Below are positions 32,758-42,230 of a stretch of 64,000 nt of DNA, in pieces. The translations under genes were made by a program, and so were the position numbers. Within the stretch, counting starts at the first letter, position 1. The number at the start of each line of letters is the position of its first letter. The notes beneath the pieces are model-generated. The model was not told where the DNA came from. It saw only the letters and a program-made list of their open reading frames with translations, and made no database searches. Origin of the DNA: a virus. Where the stretch lies: positions 25,398-89,397 of IMG/VR virus record IMGVR_UViG_3300010158_000045, one strand, 5' to 3'.

Positions 32758-33522
32758 ATGTTTTCTTATCGTTTTATTATATTCTACTGCCGCATCGAGT
32801 ATGGTCAAAGGTTGTTGGGCCTTATTTGCATATTCGAGTAACGCATTAGTATCCTTGGGGAAACAAGCACCCCCAAATCCTCTGTCTCCGTCGAAGCCAA
32901 CAACAGTATGACTATTACCGATACGAGAATCGTGAGCAATAATTTGCCTTACTAAATTGTAGTCAGCGCCACTAACCTTGCATAGATCATATAACTGATT
33001 AAAAAATGCTACTTTAGTGGCTAGGAAACTGTTAATACTGTATTTGACCAACGATGCTTCAGTCACACTACAGTAAAAATACAATTTACAATCAGGAAGT
33101 ACTGATGTAAATAATTCTTGCCAAAATCCTTCTGGATCTTCTCCACCTAGTACCATGTACTTTTGATTGGCAAAATCCTCCACTGAGCTAACAGCCCGTA
33201 AAAATTCTGGATTGTAGCAAATACTGTGATTTTCAAATGCTGATTGTATTGCAAACAATTGATCCGGCACTATTGTAGATTTAATCAGTACTGGCATGAA
33301 TACAGGAACTGATTTTAATACAGCATAGACTTGACTGTCATCACATGCATGTTGCTCTGTTTGGGGAGTACCCACACAGACAATAATACCATCAGCATCT
33401 GAATGATCAGCAATCGACTCGTTGCCATATTTTGGATCAACAATAACTAACTCATGTTGTTTTTCTAGTGTACTTGCCACTGCTTTGCCTACAAAGCCAT
33501 ATCCTGCGATTATAATTTTCAT
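32749..33522 (-). CDS. Short UDP-glucose/GDP-mannose dehydrogenase-like protein
   Basis: 257 residues; full-length family members have ~390-450. The N-terminal NAD-binding motif is GYGFVGKA (7-14). VCVGTPQ and STIVPDQ follow, and the catalytic thiol motif FGGACFPKD lies near residue 220, all as in UDP-glucose 6-dehydrogenase. The C-terminal sugar-nucleotide binding domain is absent and the protein ends soon after the central helix. The enzyme would oxidise an NDP-sugar to an NDP-uronate, but missing the third domain it may act on another substrate or in a complex. Confidence 0.8.
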   Translation of the reverse strand: MKIIIAGYGFVGKAVASTLEKQHELVIVDPKYGNESIADHSDADGIIVCVGTPQTEQHACDDSQVYAVLKSVPVFMPVLIKSTIVPDQLFAIQSAFENHSICYNPEFLRAVSSVEDFANQKYMVLGGEDPEGFWQELFTSVLPDCKLYFYCSVTEASLVKYSINSFLATKVAFFNQLYDLCKVSGADYNLVRQIIAHDSRIGNSHTVVGFDGDRGFGGACFPKDTNALLEYANKAQQPLTILDAAVEYNKTIRKHLT

Positions 33523-33523
33523 A

Positions 33524-36193
33524 TTAAAACTCGAATAAACTGTTAAATGTATTTTTTTCTTCGGTACTTCTCACGTCCCATTTAAGCACACCAATCAAAT
33601 TTTCTAATTTCTTATCAATAATAGTGGCCTCCATTTCTGCATGATCAAAAGGCAAATCCTTGAACCACTGCGGAAGTCTCAGCTCGTCTACTGGATAAGC
33701 CACACTGGTAAACGCCAGCGGATTAGGTTTGAGTTTACAAACAATAACTTTCTGACCATCAGTAATGTTCATTGAGTATTTGTCGTTGTACATTCTTTTG
33801 AGCGTATTCCAATTAATACTTGCTCGTACATGACCAGGCATATTAGCCTTGCCAGCTTTCTTCTCTTTTGCTTCGTATTCTGTAACTTTGTTTGCACGTT
33901 TTGGACTTCCTTTTTCCCAACCTGGACGAGCTTTGAATTTACTTCTAAACTCACTAATGCTGTCTAACACAGCCTGTTCTTCCTTGCCAGTAAGCACCAT
34001 TTCTAAAACTTCGCTTAAAAAGTCTTGAATAAATTCTGGTGTATCACTGCGTTTGAGATCCAGCCCCATGGCTTTAATCTTGCCTGGTTTGCCATCTACG
34101 TCTGTGCGCTTGCCTTCTTTATCATAATACAGCACCGCATAACGTTTCTTGGTAATGAATAAACTCTTTGACCCAACAATTTCTCGGCCAGCTTTGATAA
34201 CTTCGCCACGTGATTTAGGTACGTGGAATGTGTCCAACATAAACTGTGGGAACGTGTTGTTAACTTCATCTGCAATTTGATCATACAGTTGAATTACATT
34301 TTCCCGACTCCACGGAATTGCGCCACTATCGATATCTTTCTTTAACGTCTTGTATGCTGAGAAATAACATGAGTCTGTATCACCATAGATAACTGCTTTA
34401 CCCACGTGGTCATACTCACCTGTGATAATTTCATTTACCTTACTGGCCATATGCTTGGCAATTTGTCTGCCAACCAATGTTGTCGACTGACCAATTCGCT
34501 TGTCAAAGAACCTGCATCCACTGTTAAGAATAGCACCATACAAACTGTTAAGATTAATTTTCTTAACCAACTGTCGTTTGTCCCAATATTCCTCTTCAAC
34601 TTTATTGCCGGCCTTGATAGCTTCTTTTAATTTGGCCTGCATTTCTTTACGTTCTGCATACCAGCGTTTTAGTAGTCCAGGAATAATACCTTCTTTTTCA
34701 TAAGTAAAAATTGTGCCGTTACTAGACAACATCCAAGGTTGGTTACTTTCAAATATGAGTCTATATACTTCGGCGGCACTTACTACGTCAACATCTCCGT
34801 TTTCCCAATCAATGGTAATGTCTGTGCCAATCTCTTGAGCCATTACTGCTTCATATTCATCCGCACCGAATTTACCTTCCCAGGCAGCCGCAAAACTTTT
34901 ACCTTTGGCTATTTGTGCTTCGATGTATTCTTCAGTTTTAGTCTGACGTAACTGTCCAATAATTGTTTCTGGACCCATGTTAAGCGCACGAATAGCACTT
35001 GGATAAAGACTATTGATATCCAATGAACCTACCCAGTCTTGAATACCTTCTTTGGGATAAGCAACATACGCACCAGCCGCACCTTCGTTATCTTCACGTT
35101 CACTCATCTTAGTGCGGTTAGGCACTTGCATGCCTCTGCGATGGCATTCGTTAATAATAGCTTGCTCAGTTACCGCCACAGCACCCATTGTTGTCTGTAG
35201 TAATACTGTATTTTCATGTGCCAGTGTATTGGCAAGGTCCATGAACTTTAATTTCTTATCAAGATCGTCAAGCAGTTTACAGTCATTGATGTTATATTCA
35301 ACAAACGTCTTAAAGTCATTGTTGTATAATTGGTCGAGTGTACCTTCATATTGTGTTTTACGTTTACCTAACTCATATTCCGCAATGGCGTCAAGTCTAT
35401 AACTGTGGCGTTCTTCATACGTATACTTACGGTACAACTCAAGATAGTCTAAATGAACGCGACCAATGTAGTCATAGGTTACACTATCACGACCAAACTT
35501 TTCATATTCTCTGCGTTTAGGAAACTGATCAAACAAACAGAAACGACGGGTATCTTCTTTACTCAATACCTTTGTCACTCTATTTGTGGTATAAGGCACG
35601 TCAAATCCTTCACTGTTCCAACCACTAAGCACGTCTGCATCTTTAATTAGATCCAAGAACATATCCAACAAGTCTGCTTCTTTGTCAAACAAATAAGTGT
35701 TAGGAAAATCTTTGACCATTTCCTTGGCTTCTTCCATCTTAAGACCTTTAGGAGGAATAGCCAAACATACCATAGTTTCTAACCATTGTAGGTAGACAGC
35801 AATCGCAGTAATTGGCATGAACGCATCATCTGGACTTGCATAGCCACGCTCTGGATCAAAGTCTACCTCAATATCGAAAAATGCTACATTTAGTTTAGGC
35901 GCATCTTGATTTAAATAGTGTTCACTTAGTGTAACAAAGATTGGATTAATATCGCTTTCAAACAATTCTTTGCCGCTGTTAATAGCCTGCTCTTTTCTGA
36001 GCTCTTTAGTATTTTTACAAACAATCTTGGTTAAGGAATCGCCGTAGATGGATTCAAATTTGCCGCGAGGGTCTTTAACATAGAACGTGTGTTTGACAGG
36101 AATGTCACGGAACTCACGCTCACCTTTTTTATTACGTTCAACAACGCGAATGATATCATTCTCGCGGTCAAACCATGCGTCTACATAAGACAT
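33524..36193 (-). CDS. 43: Family B DNA polymerase (gp43-like)
   Basis: 889 residues, close to T4 gp43 (898). Exonuclease motif I is VAFFDIEVDF, with LSGWNSEGFDVPY as exo II. Polymerase motif A is DINSLYPSAIRALNM near 395, motif B is VKKINLNSLYGAILN, and motif C is YGDTDS near 605. The C-terminus has KNTFNSLFEF, a clamp-binding peptide like the end of T4 gp43. It replicates the phage genome with gp45, gp44 and RNase H encoded in this window. No intein or split is seen. Confidence 0.97.
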   Translation of the reverse strand: MSYVDAWFDRENDIIRVVERNKKGEREFRDIPVKHTFYVKDPRGKFESIYGDSLTKIVCKNTKELRKEQAINSGKELFESDINPIFVTLSEHYLNQDAPKLNVAFFDIEVDFDPERGYASPDDAFMPITAIAVYLQWLETMVCLAIPPKGLKMEEAKEMVKDFPNTYLFDKEADLLDMFLDLIKDADVLSGWNSEGFDVPYTTNRVTKVLSKEDTRRFCLFDQFPKRREYEKFGRDSVTYDYIGRVHLDYLELYRKYTYEERHSYRLDAIAEYELGKRKTQYEGTLDQLYNNDFKTFVEYNINDCKLLDDLDKKLKFMDLANTLAHENTVLLQTTMGAVAVTEQAIINECHRRGMQVPNRTKMSEREDNEGAAGAYVAYPKEGIQDWVGSLDINSLYPSAIRALNMGPETIIGQLRQTKTEEYIEAQIAKGKSFAAAWEGKFGADEYEAVMAQEIGTDITIDWENGDVDVVSAAEVYRLIFESNQPWMLSSNGTIFTYEKEGIIPGLLKRWYAERKEMQAKLKEAIKAGNKVEEEYWDKRQLVKKINLNSLYGAILNSGCRFFDKRIGQSTTLVGRQIAKHMASKVNEIITGEYDHVGKAVIYGDTDSCYFSAYKTLKKDIDSGAIPWSRENVIQLYDQIADEVNNTFPQFMLDTFHVPKSRGEVIKAGREIVGSKSLFITKKRYAVLYYDKEGKRTDVDGKPGKIKAMGLDLKRSDTPEFIQDFLSEVLEMVLTGKEEQAVLDSISEFRSKFKARPGWEKGSPKRANKVTEYEAKEKKAGKANMPGHVRASINWNTLKRMYNDKYSMNITDGQKVIVCKLKPNPLAFTSVAYPVDELRLPQWFKDLPFDHAEMEATIIDKKLENLIGVLKWDVRSTEEKNTFNSLFEF

Positions 36194-36275
36194 AAAATAC
36201 TTTCTCCATGCAATTTAGGGCTTGCAAATACCTATGTGCTGTTTATGGCCAGCTAACCTTTAACAACAATATTTA

Positions 36276-36533
36276 TTAGATACGTTTTGTGATATCTAAA
36301 ATTGCTTCGATCTCTTCCCAATCTTCATTGTAAGCCGCCCAATCGCCTTTATGTGCAATCTTGATAGCTTTGTTAATAACACTTGGTTTAATTTGTAATT
36401 CTTCCGCAACTGCTTTAACAGTTTCTTTTAAGCCTTCTTGTAAGTCTTCGACTTCACGTAGTACTGTGCTACCTTCTGAAATCAAACGCTCGAGTTTTGC
36501 CTTTTCTTCTGCACCGTATGAACGACCGCCCAT
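36276..36533 (-). CDS. dsbA: DsbA-like double-stranded DNA-binding protein
   Basis: 85 residues; T4 DsbA has 89. The helical arrangement, with LKETVKAVAEELQIKPSVINKAIK and the C-terminal HKGDWAAYNEDWEEIEAILD, parallels T4 DsbA, a small protein that binds DNA near late promoters and modulates transcription. It is preceded by a strong sigma70 promoter, fitting early expression, and lies directly upstream of the polymerase gene. Confidence 0.7.
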   Translation of the reverse strand: MGGRSYGAEEKAKLERLISEGSTVLREVEDLQEGLKETVKAVAEELQIKPSVINKAIKIAHKGDWAAYNEDWEEIEAILDITKRI

Positions 36534-36557
36534 GTAAATCTCCTAATGTATATGCCT

Positions 36558-36586
36558 ATTATACGTTACTTATCCTGTAAATGCAA
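36558..36586 (-). promoter_or_regulatory. Sigma70-type promoter (TTGCAT-17-TATAAT) for dsbA and gp43
   Basis: Minus strand: -35 TTGCAT (36581-36586), 17-nt spacer, consensus -10 TATAAT (36558-36563), 24 nt before the dsbA ATG with TAGGAG between. The hairpin at 36600-36625 lies just upstream. Confidence 0.75.
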
Positions 36587-36599
36587 CCTTTAGAGGTGG

Positions 36600-36625
36600 A
36601 AATGGCAGAAATTAATCTGCCATTT
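36600..36625 (-). terminator. Terminator-like hairpin at the end of the LysM gene
   Basis: AAATGGCAG (36600-36608) pairs with CTGCCATTT (36617-36625) around an 8-nt loop, two bases after the stop of the upstream minus-strand gene. On the minus strand the stem ends in ATTT without a long U-run, so termination may be partial. The plus strand has TTTTATT after it. Confidence 0.5.
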
Positions 36626-36627
36626 TA

Positions 36628-38280
36628 TTACTTAATGTTTGCTATTCTTAACCAACGAGCCAACTCATCTGATTCTTTTACTGGTGCAGTGTCAGCTTTG
36701 GAGCCAGGTGCACTGGCTAAACTTGCGGCCGCCGGATTGTTTTGAACATTTTGTTTATCTTTATCAATCAGTTGAGCGGTAGTAGGAGTGTTTTGTGGAT
36801 TCAATTTATCTTTGGCAATTTGTTGATCCACATCACTCATTGCCGCAGTTTGCGCGGCTGGAGAACTTTTGATCTCCTCCAAATCATCCAATTGTGATTC
36901 TAAATCTTTTAGTTGACGAATATTATCTTCATCTTCAGATTTTTCTAAATCAATAATTAGTGCGGCTAACTGAGCTTTCATTGCATCAATTTCTTTTTGT
37001 GTAGCTTCAATTTCTTCTTTCTTTTTAGTGTCTTCAGCGGCCTTGGCATCATCAGCTGGTGTATCATCAGGACGAGGCTTTGCAATTGACGGTTGTTCAA
37101 CTGGTTTAGAGCCTACACCTTGGTCATATGTTGGCTTACCACTGGCTGGAGGAATTGTTATTGTTGCCCCTGCTGTAATCTTGTTAGGGTTTGTAATACT
37201 AGGATTAGCGGCCATCAATTCAGCAACGCTTACATTATTTCGTTTAGCAATAGTACTTAAATTATCACCAGGTTTGATCTGATAAGTCGTTGGCTCAGAT
37301 GTTTTAGCATCTGCACTTGGGTTAACAGCACTTGGAGTAGCACCTGCACTAGGTGCAGTAGTCGCACCGTTAGCTGTTGCCATTTGGTCAGCAGTTGGGC
37401 CATTTCGTTGACCTTGTCCGCCACCGATTTGACTACCAGCAGCCGCAACAGCCGCCAAGGCTGCCGCAATACTCTTCTTAGGATTATCTTTTAGCCATGC
37501 GCCTACGCCTGATTTCATATTGTCTGGAACAGCTCTCCAGGCCGCATCATCAATATCTGGGCGAGGTTTAGGCATGCCAACACGGCTACCCCAACCTGGA
37601 ATTTTGCTCCAGTCGTCTGGGTTTGATCCAAACTTTTTCATTATATTAGGAAGCATTTCTCCAGCTGACTGTGCCGCACCCAATGGCCCTGGCAATCTCA
37701 ACCCTGCTTCAAACAAATCGCTAAAACTTTCCATCAATGATTCTTTTAGAGGTTTGTCTGCTGGTGCATCTGTTTTTGCAGTGGACAAGGATGCTAATTT
37801 GTCTTTAAGAGCTTTGTACTTGGGAATTAAATCTGTTAATTGTTTTAATTCGTCATCCTCTTTAGTTTGACGGGCAATAGCCGCTTGACTGCCGCCTTGT
37901 ACTCCTGCATCATAATCTTTATTACTAGAACTGAAAGGATTTAAATGACGTAAAAATGTACTTGTATTTGCTTTAGGAGGAACTAGTCCACGCTTTGCCA
38001 ACAATGCATCGCTAGATTCTGTACCAGTAGCACTGATACGTGGTTTAGATTGACCTGTCCCGCTGTCACTGCGATCCATCTCTGGATCAGCACTGACAAA
38101 GTATCCACTAACTGGATCATATAGTCCGGGCAACTTATTATTTTGTGCAAGAGTCATTAGGATCTGAGCACGTTTTTGTTCGTCTTTTTCTTGACCAACT
38201 TGAGCTTCGATATCTTTTAGACGTAAGCCTTCGTTGAGCTCAATAGACTCTATGCGATTAATTAAATCTCGTAAGTTCAT
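36628..38280 (-). CDS. LysM-domain protein, putative internal virion protein
   Basis: 550 residues. A LysM domain near 325-380 (YQIKPGDNLSTIAKRNNVSV, then NPNKITAGATITIP) binds peptidoglycan-type glycans. It is followed by a disordered Pro/Asp region, a coiled coil (AEDTKKKEEIEATQKEID) and a tail ending ELARWLRIANIK. The N-terminus (MNLRDLINRIESIELNEG) resembles those of neighbouring genes and carries an (L/I)xE cleavage-like site. Ala-rich helical segments lie near 270-290. Expected in the virion, perhaps ejected into the periplasm during infection; this is inferred. Confidence 0.65.
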   Translation of the reverse strand: MNLRDLINRIESIELNEGLRLKDIEAQVGQEKDEQKRAQILMTLAQNNKLPGLYDPVSGYFVSADPEMDRSDSGTGQSKPRISATGTESSDALLAKRGLVPPKANTSTFLRHLNPFSSSNKDYDAGVQGGSQAAIARQTKEDDELKQLTDLIPKYKALKDKLASLSTAKTDAPADKPLKESLMESFSDLFEAGLRLPGPLGAAQSAGEMLPNIMKKFGSNPDDWSKIPGWGSRVGMPKPRPDIDDAAWRAVPDNMKSGVGAWLKDNPKKSIAAALAAVAAAGSQIGGGQGQRNGPTADQMATANGATTAPSAGATPSAVNPSADAKTSEPTTYQIKPGDNLSTIAKRNNVSVAELMAANPSITNPNKITAGATITIPPASGKPTYDQGVGSKPVEQPSIAKPRPDDTPADDAKAAEDTKKKEEIEATQKEIDAMKAQLAALIIDLEKSEDEDNIRQLKDLESQLDDLEEIKSSPAAQTAAMSDVDQQIAKDKLNPQNTPTTAQLIDKDKQNVQNNPAAASLASAPGSKADTAPVKESDELARWLRIANIK

Positions 38281-38282
38281 TA

Positions 38283-39851
38283 TTATTCCTTTGGTACACA
38301 GTTAGGCACTGTGCGTCCGCCTTTCTTTTTAGTTCCTACTGGCTTGTAACCATCCCAGCAAGGATTTGAATTTTTTAATGTTCGTTTCTTAGCGTTGGCT
38401 TCTTTGATAGGATTTTGATTGTGCTTTTTTAAATCGTTATCAAATTGTTTGATAGTGGCTTTATTGATACCTTTGAAACGTTTGTCACCTCGAGCATAGT
38501 CTCCTTCTGCATCGGCTTTCTTAGCATCTGCGTAGGCGGCTTTTTTATATTTGCCCAATGTGTCTGTACTTAGTTCGCTTAGACTTAAATGCCCCCCGTC
38601 TGGTGCGTTACTTTGTGCCCCAGGACCGTTGTGTAGATGAGCATGAGATAAGTTATCTTCCGGCAAAGCTCTAAGTGCATCTTTTATCAAATCGTTTAAT
38701 GTATGGAATGCCGCAGTAGTGATGCCTACACCTGCCAGTGTTTTAACCCATTCTCTAATAGGCCCTACCAACTGTGCTCCTGATCTTGCAACATTTGCAC
38801 CAAAGAACGTTACTACTTTTTCAATAATTCTGCATATTTTTTTAATTCTAGATAGATTAGCAACAACTTCTGCTCCAAGTCCTATCGGCCCGCCCATGGC
38901 TCCTGCAAGTGCTCCTGCCCCGACTATGCCTAAATCAAATGCAACTTCCATTGGTGTGTATGGAATATCTGGATGAATTCTTTTCTCCCACCATCCTGCA
39001 TCTTGGCCTTGATCATCTATATTGCCATTAGCCGCATGAATTGCTCCCCCACCTACTACAGTAGCAGATCCTTTTGGATTTGATTTAACTATGTTGGCCG
39101 CGCCTTTAGCAATGTCAATGGGATTAACTTCATTCAATTTACTTTCTTTCATCAATACACGTTCAGCAATAGTCTGCGCATACTGTTTGTAGAAGTTTTG
39201 TTTTTTAACTTGTTGTTCTTGTACAGCCTGCTCTGCTTGGTCAAAATATTTACGAACAACGCTTTCACGACCTACACGAGCTGGACGCTCTTGCTGACAG
39301 TTATCTTCTTTTTGATAGTGTTGCATGGCCATTTGTACTGGCAACGATACTTTATGCGGACTACCTTCCATCAATAAATTAACATTGTTTTTATCTACAA
39401 TTGATAAAAACTTACTTAGATCATTTTCTTGTACTGTTGTAGCAGGTGTTACGTAACGAACATTGTTGTTGTAACCTGCCGCTTGATCAGCGGCCTTTAC
39501 TGCTTGGTTCTTTGCGTAAGTTTGCTCCCAACGTTCAGCATTGCCGCCGGCAAGTTGATCGTAACGTGCTTGTAACTTAGCTATTTCTGCAGGATCGATG
39601 CCTTTGGCTTTGGCATCTTGAATTTGATTACGAACAGCGACCCACTCAGCGGCATTTGGGTGTTGAATATCCGCCAGTTCATCGGGTGTATATGTAGGAG
39701 TGCCGTCTGCCTGTGTATCTTGTCTCGGATCGGGCATCTGATTAAGATCTGCTTCGCTAACAACACGAAGGAATCGAGCCATGTCATTGGCGCCTACTAC
39801 AGGTTTAGTAGCAACTCCATCCATCGCCTGTAGTATGCGCTTCATTTCCAT
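38283..39851 (-). CDS. Putative internal virion/structural protein with CWxGYKPVGTK C-terminal motif
   Basis: 522 residues. The C-terminus NPCWDGYKPVGTKKKGGRT, then VPNCVPKE, is a short module seen at the ends of various T4-like marine phage virion proteins. Residues ~305-400 contain hydrophobic Gly/Ala-rich stretches (FDLGIVGAGALAGAMGGPIG) that could insert into a membrane. Two short repeats, NDMARFLRVVSE near 23-34 and NDLSKFLSIVDK, share the pattern NDxxxFLxIV, and a similar ELARWLRIAN ends the next protein. Probably an internal head or tail protein. Exact role unknown. Confidence 0.6.
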   Translation of the reverse strand: MEMKRILQAMDGVATKPVVGANDMARFLRVVSEADLNQMPDPRQDTQADGTPTYTPDELADIQHPNAAEWVAVRNQIQDAKAKGIDPAEIAKLQARYDQLAGGNAERWEQTYAKNQAVKAADQAAGYNNNVRYVTPATTVQENDLSKFLSIVDKNNVNLLMEGSPHKVSLPVQMAMQHYQKEDNCQQERPARVGRESVVRKYFDQAEQAVQEQQVKKQNFYKQYAQTIAERVLMKESKLNEVNPIDIAKGAANIVKSNPKGSATVVGGGAIHAANGNIDDQGQDAGWWEKRIHPDIPYTPMEVAFDLGIVGAGALAGAMGGPIGLGAEVVANLSRIKKICRIIEKVVTFFGANVARSGAQLVGPIREWVKTLAGVGITTAAFHTLNDLIKDALRALPEDNLSHAHLHNGPGAQSNAPDGGHLSLSELSTDTLGKYKKAAYADAKKADAEGDYARGDKRFKGINKATIKQFDNDLKKHNQNPIKEANAKKRTLKNSNPCWDGYKPVGTKKKGGRTVPNCVPKE

Positions 39852-39855
39852 GGGA

Positions 39856-41460
39856 TTAACCGTTTAGACGTTGCATCAACTCTTTCATGCGATTGAATTC
39901 AGTTGACTCTTTTACAGTTTCTTTTTTCTTACCAGCACGTAATGCGGCCAAGTCTGATTTCTCAATCTTACCATCATGATCTGCATCAATCTTTTCTTGA
40001 TTGCCTGGCAAGTCTTTAGTTGCGGCTTTCTTTTCTGCCATGTAAGCAACAGTTTCTTTCATGTTTTTCCACATAGCGGCAGCGGCAATCTTCTCACCTT
40101 TCTCACCGCCACCAGCACTCTTGGCTACTTTGTCAAAACTCTTGCCTGGCTTGCCAATGTCTTTGCCTGCTTTAGCATCTTTAACTACAGCACTCTTCTT
40201 AGCTTTGCTTAGACCTGCGCTTGGTTTACCCTCGTCAACTTTCTTTTCAGGCTCGCCTAATTTTTTACGTAGCATTTTATTCAAATGACCTTTTGGATGA
40301 GGCTTTGATTTACTACCAGCCGGCTCTTCTCTATCGCCGTCGTATTGAGATTTATCAAACGGTGTTGGCTTTGCGGCTTCTTTAACTTTCTTCTTGCCAC
40401 CTTCTTCGTCTTTACCAAGACGTCCAGCAATAACATCACCGCGTGTTACTTTGTCATATGGTTTAGCGTTGTTAGCCAAGTTACCATCATTCTTCTTTTT
40501 AGCTTCGTACATGCCAAGACCTAAACTTTCGTCAACGTCTTTTTCTTTAGGACGGTTGTCGAACTTTTCGCCGTTCTTCATGCCATAAGTTGGTTTGTCA
40601 TGCTTTGGCAATTTGATATCGTTGCCCTTTTCAGCTTTTTTAGTTTCAGCATCTTTGGCCTTGGCATGAGTTTTAATACCCTTGCCTGACTTTTCTTCAG
40701 CTTCGCCATCGTCATGATAGCTGGTATTGGAGTGCTTCATGCCAGTATCAGTCTTGGTAGCTATACCTGTGCGTGTTTTGAAAGTATCGCCAGTCTTGCT
40801 TTTGTCTGTGAATTCTTCGTCCACTGACTCTTCATCATCTGGAACACCGTTGTGATTAGCATCTAAACGCTTGTGAGCGGCTTTAGTAGCTTTAACTAAA
40901 GTCTTATACTTGTCTACTTTGCTTTGAACATGCGCTGGAACTGGTTTTGGATCTTCGTAAACCATTCCTGTACCGCCACATTCCATACAAGGCTTTTGAC
41001 CACCGCCAATCATGCCTTCGTCCATCTTGTGATCGTGCTTGCCCTTCATCTTTTCAGCTTGTGACTTTTTCAAGTCTTTCATTTTATCTTTAGCTTCAGA
41101 TAACATTTCTTTTAGTCGCATTTTTTGTCCTTCGCTTAATGTATCGCTGTTGTCTAAATGATGTCCATACTCGCTGAACTTCATTTCGTACTCTAAATAA
41201 TGATAGACGCTGGCGATATAATCAGCGGCTTTAGTAATCTTAGCTTGCACCCAGCCTTCTAATTGATCTTCGTCCTGGATTTGTTGGAACAACTTGTGGC
41301 TATAATTGGCTAATTTGTACAAATCAGCTTTGGCCATAGCACCTTCGCGGTCTGCTTCGCCGTTGTGTAAGCCTACAACATCACTGCCCATTTCAGGTGC
41401 TGATGTGTCTGTTGGTTCTGCCCCCATATCTGGGTTCATTTGATCTAATTCTGATGGCAT
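39856..41460 (-). CDS. Putative prohead-core/scaffold-like protein with EF-hand-like loops
   Basis: 534 residues, rich in Lys, Glu, Asp and Gly, and largely disordered. Residues 40-110 are a conserved helical unit of T4-like phages (KADLYKLANYSHKLFQQIQ, then LEGWVQAKITKAADYIASVY). Two calcium-loop-like segments appear (DANHNGVPDDEE near 200 and DADHDGKIEKSD near 500). A half zinc-finger CMECGGTG lies near 160. Ends with ESTEFNRMKELMQRL. Composition and location among probable internal proteins suggest a capsid core or scaffold protein that would be cleaved on maturation. A CTAAATA box precedes it. Confidence 0.6.
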   Translation of the reverse strand: MPSELDQMNPDMGAEPTDTSAPEMGSDVVGLHNGEADREGAMAKADLYKLANYSHKLFQQIQDEDQLEGWVQAKITKAADYIASVYHYLEYEMKFSEYGHHLDNSDTLSEGQKMRLKEMLSEAKDKMKDLKKSQAEKMKGKHDHKMDEGMIGGGQKPCMECGGTGMVYEDPKPVPAHVQSKVDKYKTLVKATKAAHKRLDANHNGVPDDEESVDEEFTDKSKTGDTFKTRTGIATKTDTGMKHSNTSYHDDGEAEEKSGKGIKTHAKAKDAETKKAEKGNDIKLPKHDKPTYGMKNGEKFDNRPKEKDVDESLGLGMYEAKKKNDGNLANNAKPYDKVTRGDVIAGRLGKDEEGGKKKVKEAAKPTPFDKSQYDGDREEPAGSKSKPHPKGHLNKMLRKKLGEPEKKVDEGKPSAGLSKAKKSAVVKDAKAGKDIGKPGKSFDKVAKSAGGGEKGEKIAAAAMWKNMKETVAYMAEKKAATKDLPGNQEKIDADHDGKIEKSDLAALRAGKKKETVKESTEFNRMKELMQRLNG

Positions 41461-41483
41461 GAGTATACTCCGTTATCTTTATA

Positions 41484-41491
41484 TATTTAGC
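41484..41491 (-). promoter_or_regulatory. Late-type box GCTAAATA
   Basis: Minus strand GCTAAATA, 23 nt before the ATG at 41460 and followed by CGGAG. It matches the CTAAATA variant of the T4 late box, with the same spacing as the plus-strand late sites. Confidence 0.4.
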
Positions 41492-41972
41492 GTCTTTTGA
41501 TGATAGGCGCCTTGATATTCTCCATAGGCCCGCCGAACAAACTTACTTCATCTTGATCAAGTGCGCTAACACTTTTTACTTTTTTCTTGCTATGTGCTTG
41601 TGTAGGGTTGGGCAATGTGGCTATATTACCGGATGTAGTAGTTGATATTGCATCAGACTCTGATATATCTTTTGTTTCTCCGTATGGATGCACTACAACC
41701 CACTTGCCGCCTTGATTTTGCACCCACTTTTTAGGGTCAAACTTGCTACGAATAATATTGTGTACCTTCAGTGCTTGCTCCGGTGTATCTCTGTATCCTT
41801 GCGCACGAGCTTCTTGTTCAACACGGTTAGAAATCATAGCTTGATGAACTCTATCGTTTTTGTAAATATACAACAGATTAGACTCGTCGCTCATATCTCT
41901 TTCACGTCGACCAAATCCTGTGCGGTTATTATGATAACTGTTGTAGCTTTCGTCTAATTCATGTATTTTCAT
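41487..41972 (-). CDS. Hypothetical protein with CTS-like N-terminus
   Basis: 161 residues. N-terminus MKIHELDESYNS has an LDE site like prohead-protease targets. The middle has ARAQGYRDTPEQALKVHNII and KKWVQNQGGKWVVVHPYG, and the C-terminus is basic. Unrecognised. Encoded within the run of probable internal virion proteins. Confidence 0.55.
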   Translation of the reverse strand: MKIHELDESYNSYHNNRTGFGRRERDMSDESNLLYIYKNDRVHQAMISNRVEQEARAQGYRDTPEQALKVHNIIRSKFDPKKWVQNQGGKWVVVHPYGETKDISESDAISTTTSGNIATLPNPTQAHSKKKVKSVSALDQDEVSLFGGPMENIKAPIIKRR

Positions 41973-41975
41973 AAT

Positions 41976-42230
41976 TTATTTTCCAAACCAATGTTTAAAC
42001 CACGCATCTGTGCCTGGTTTGATATCTTGTTCTCTAGCAACTCGCCCTTTGTCGCTGCCTTGCACCTGTGGTAACTGCAAATTATTATAATTGGCTAGGG
42101 CTTCTGCACTGCCTAACCCGCCCATCATACTGACAGCTTTTAACGCATGTACAGGATCATCCGGCGCAAGATAGCAATCTTCATCGCTTGATGGATTTAC
42201 ATCTTGACTAGTTATCCTGTACTGTTTCAT
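41976..42230 (-). CDS. Small hypothetical protein coupled to Dps gene
   Basis: 84 residues from the ATG at 42230, sharing ATGA with the Dps stop. MKQYRITSQDVNPSSDEDCY starts the protein, with a helical PVHALKAVSMMGGLGSAEAL following. Unrecognised, acidic N-terminal half, ends in AWFKHWFGK. Confidence 0.55.
   Translation of the reverse strand: MKQYRITSQDVNPSSDEDCYLAPDDPVHALKAVSMMGGLGSAEALANYNNLQLPQVQGSDKGRVAREQDIKPGTDAWFKHWFGK

Noticed and set aside
36194-36275. Possible separate promoter before the DNA polymerase gene
   Set aside because: TTGCAA is present but no matching -10 lies at proper spacing; transcription from the dsbA promoter is enough.
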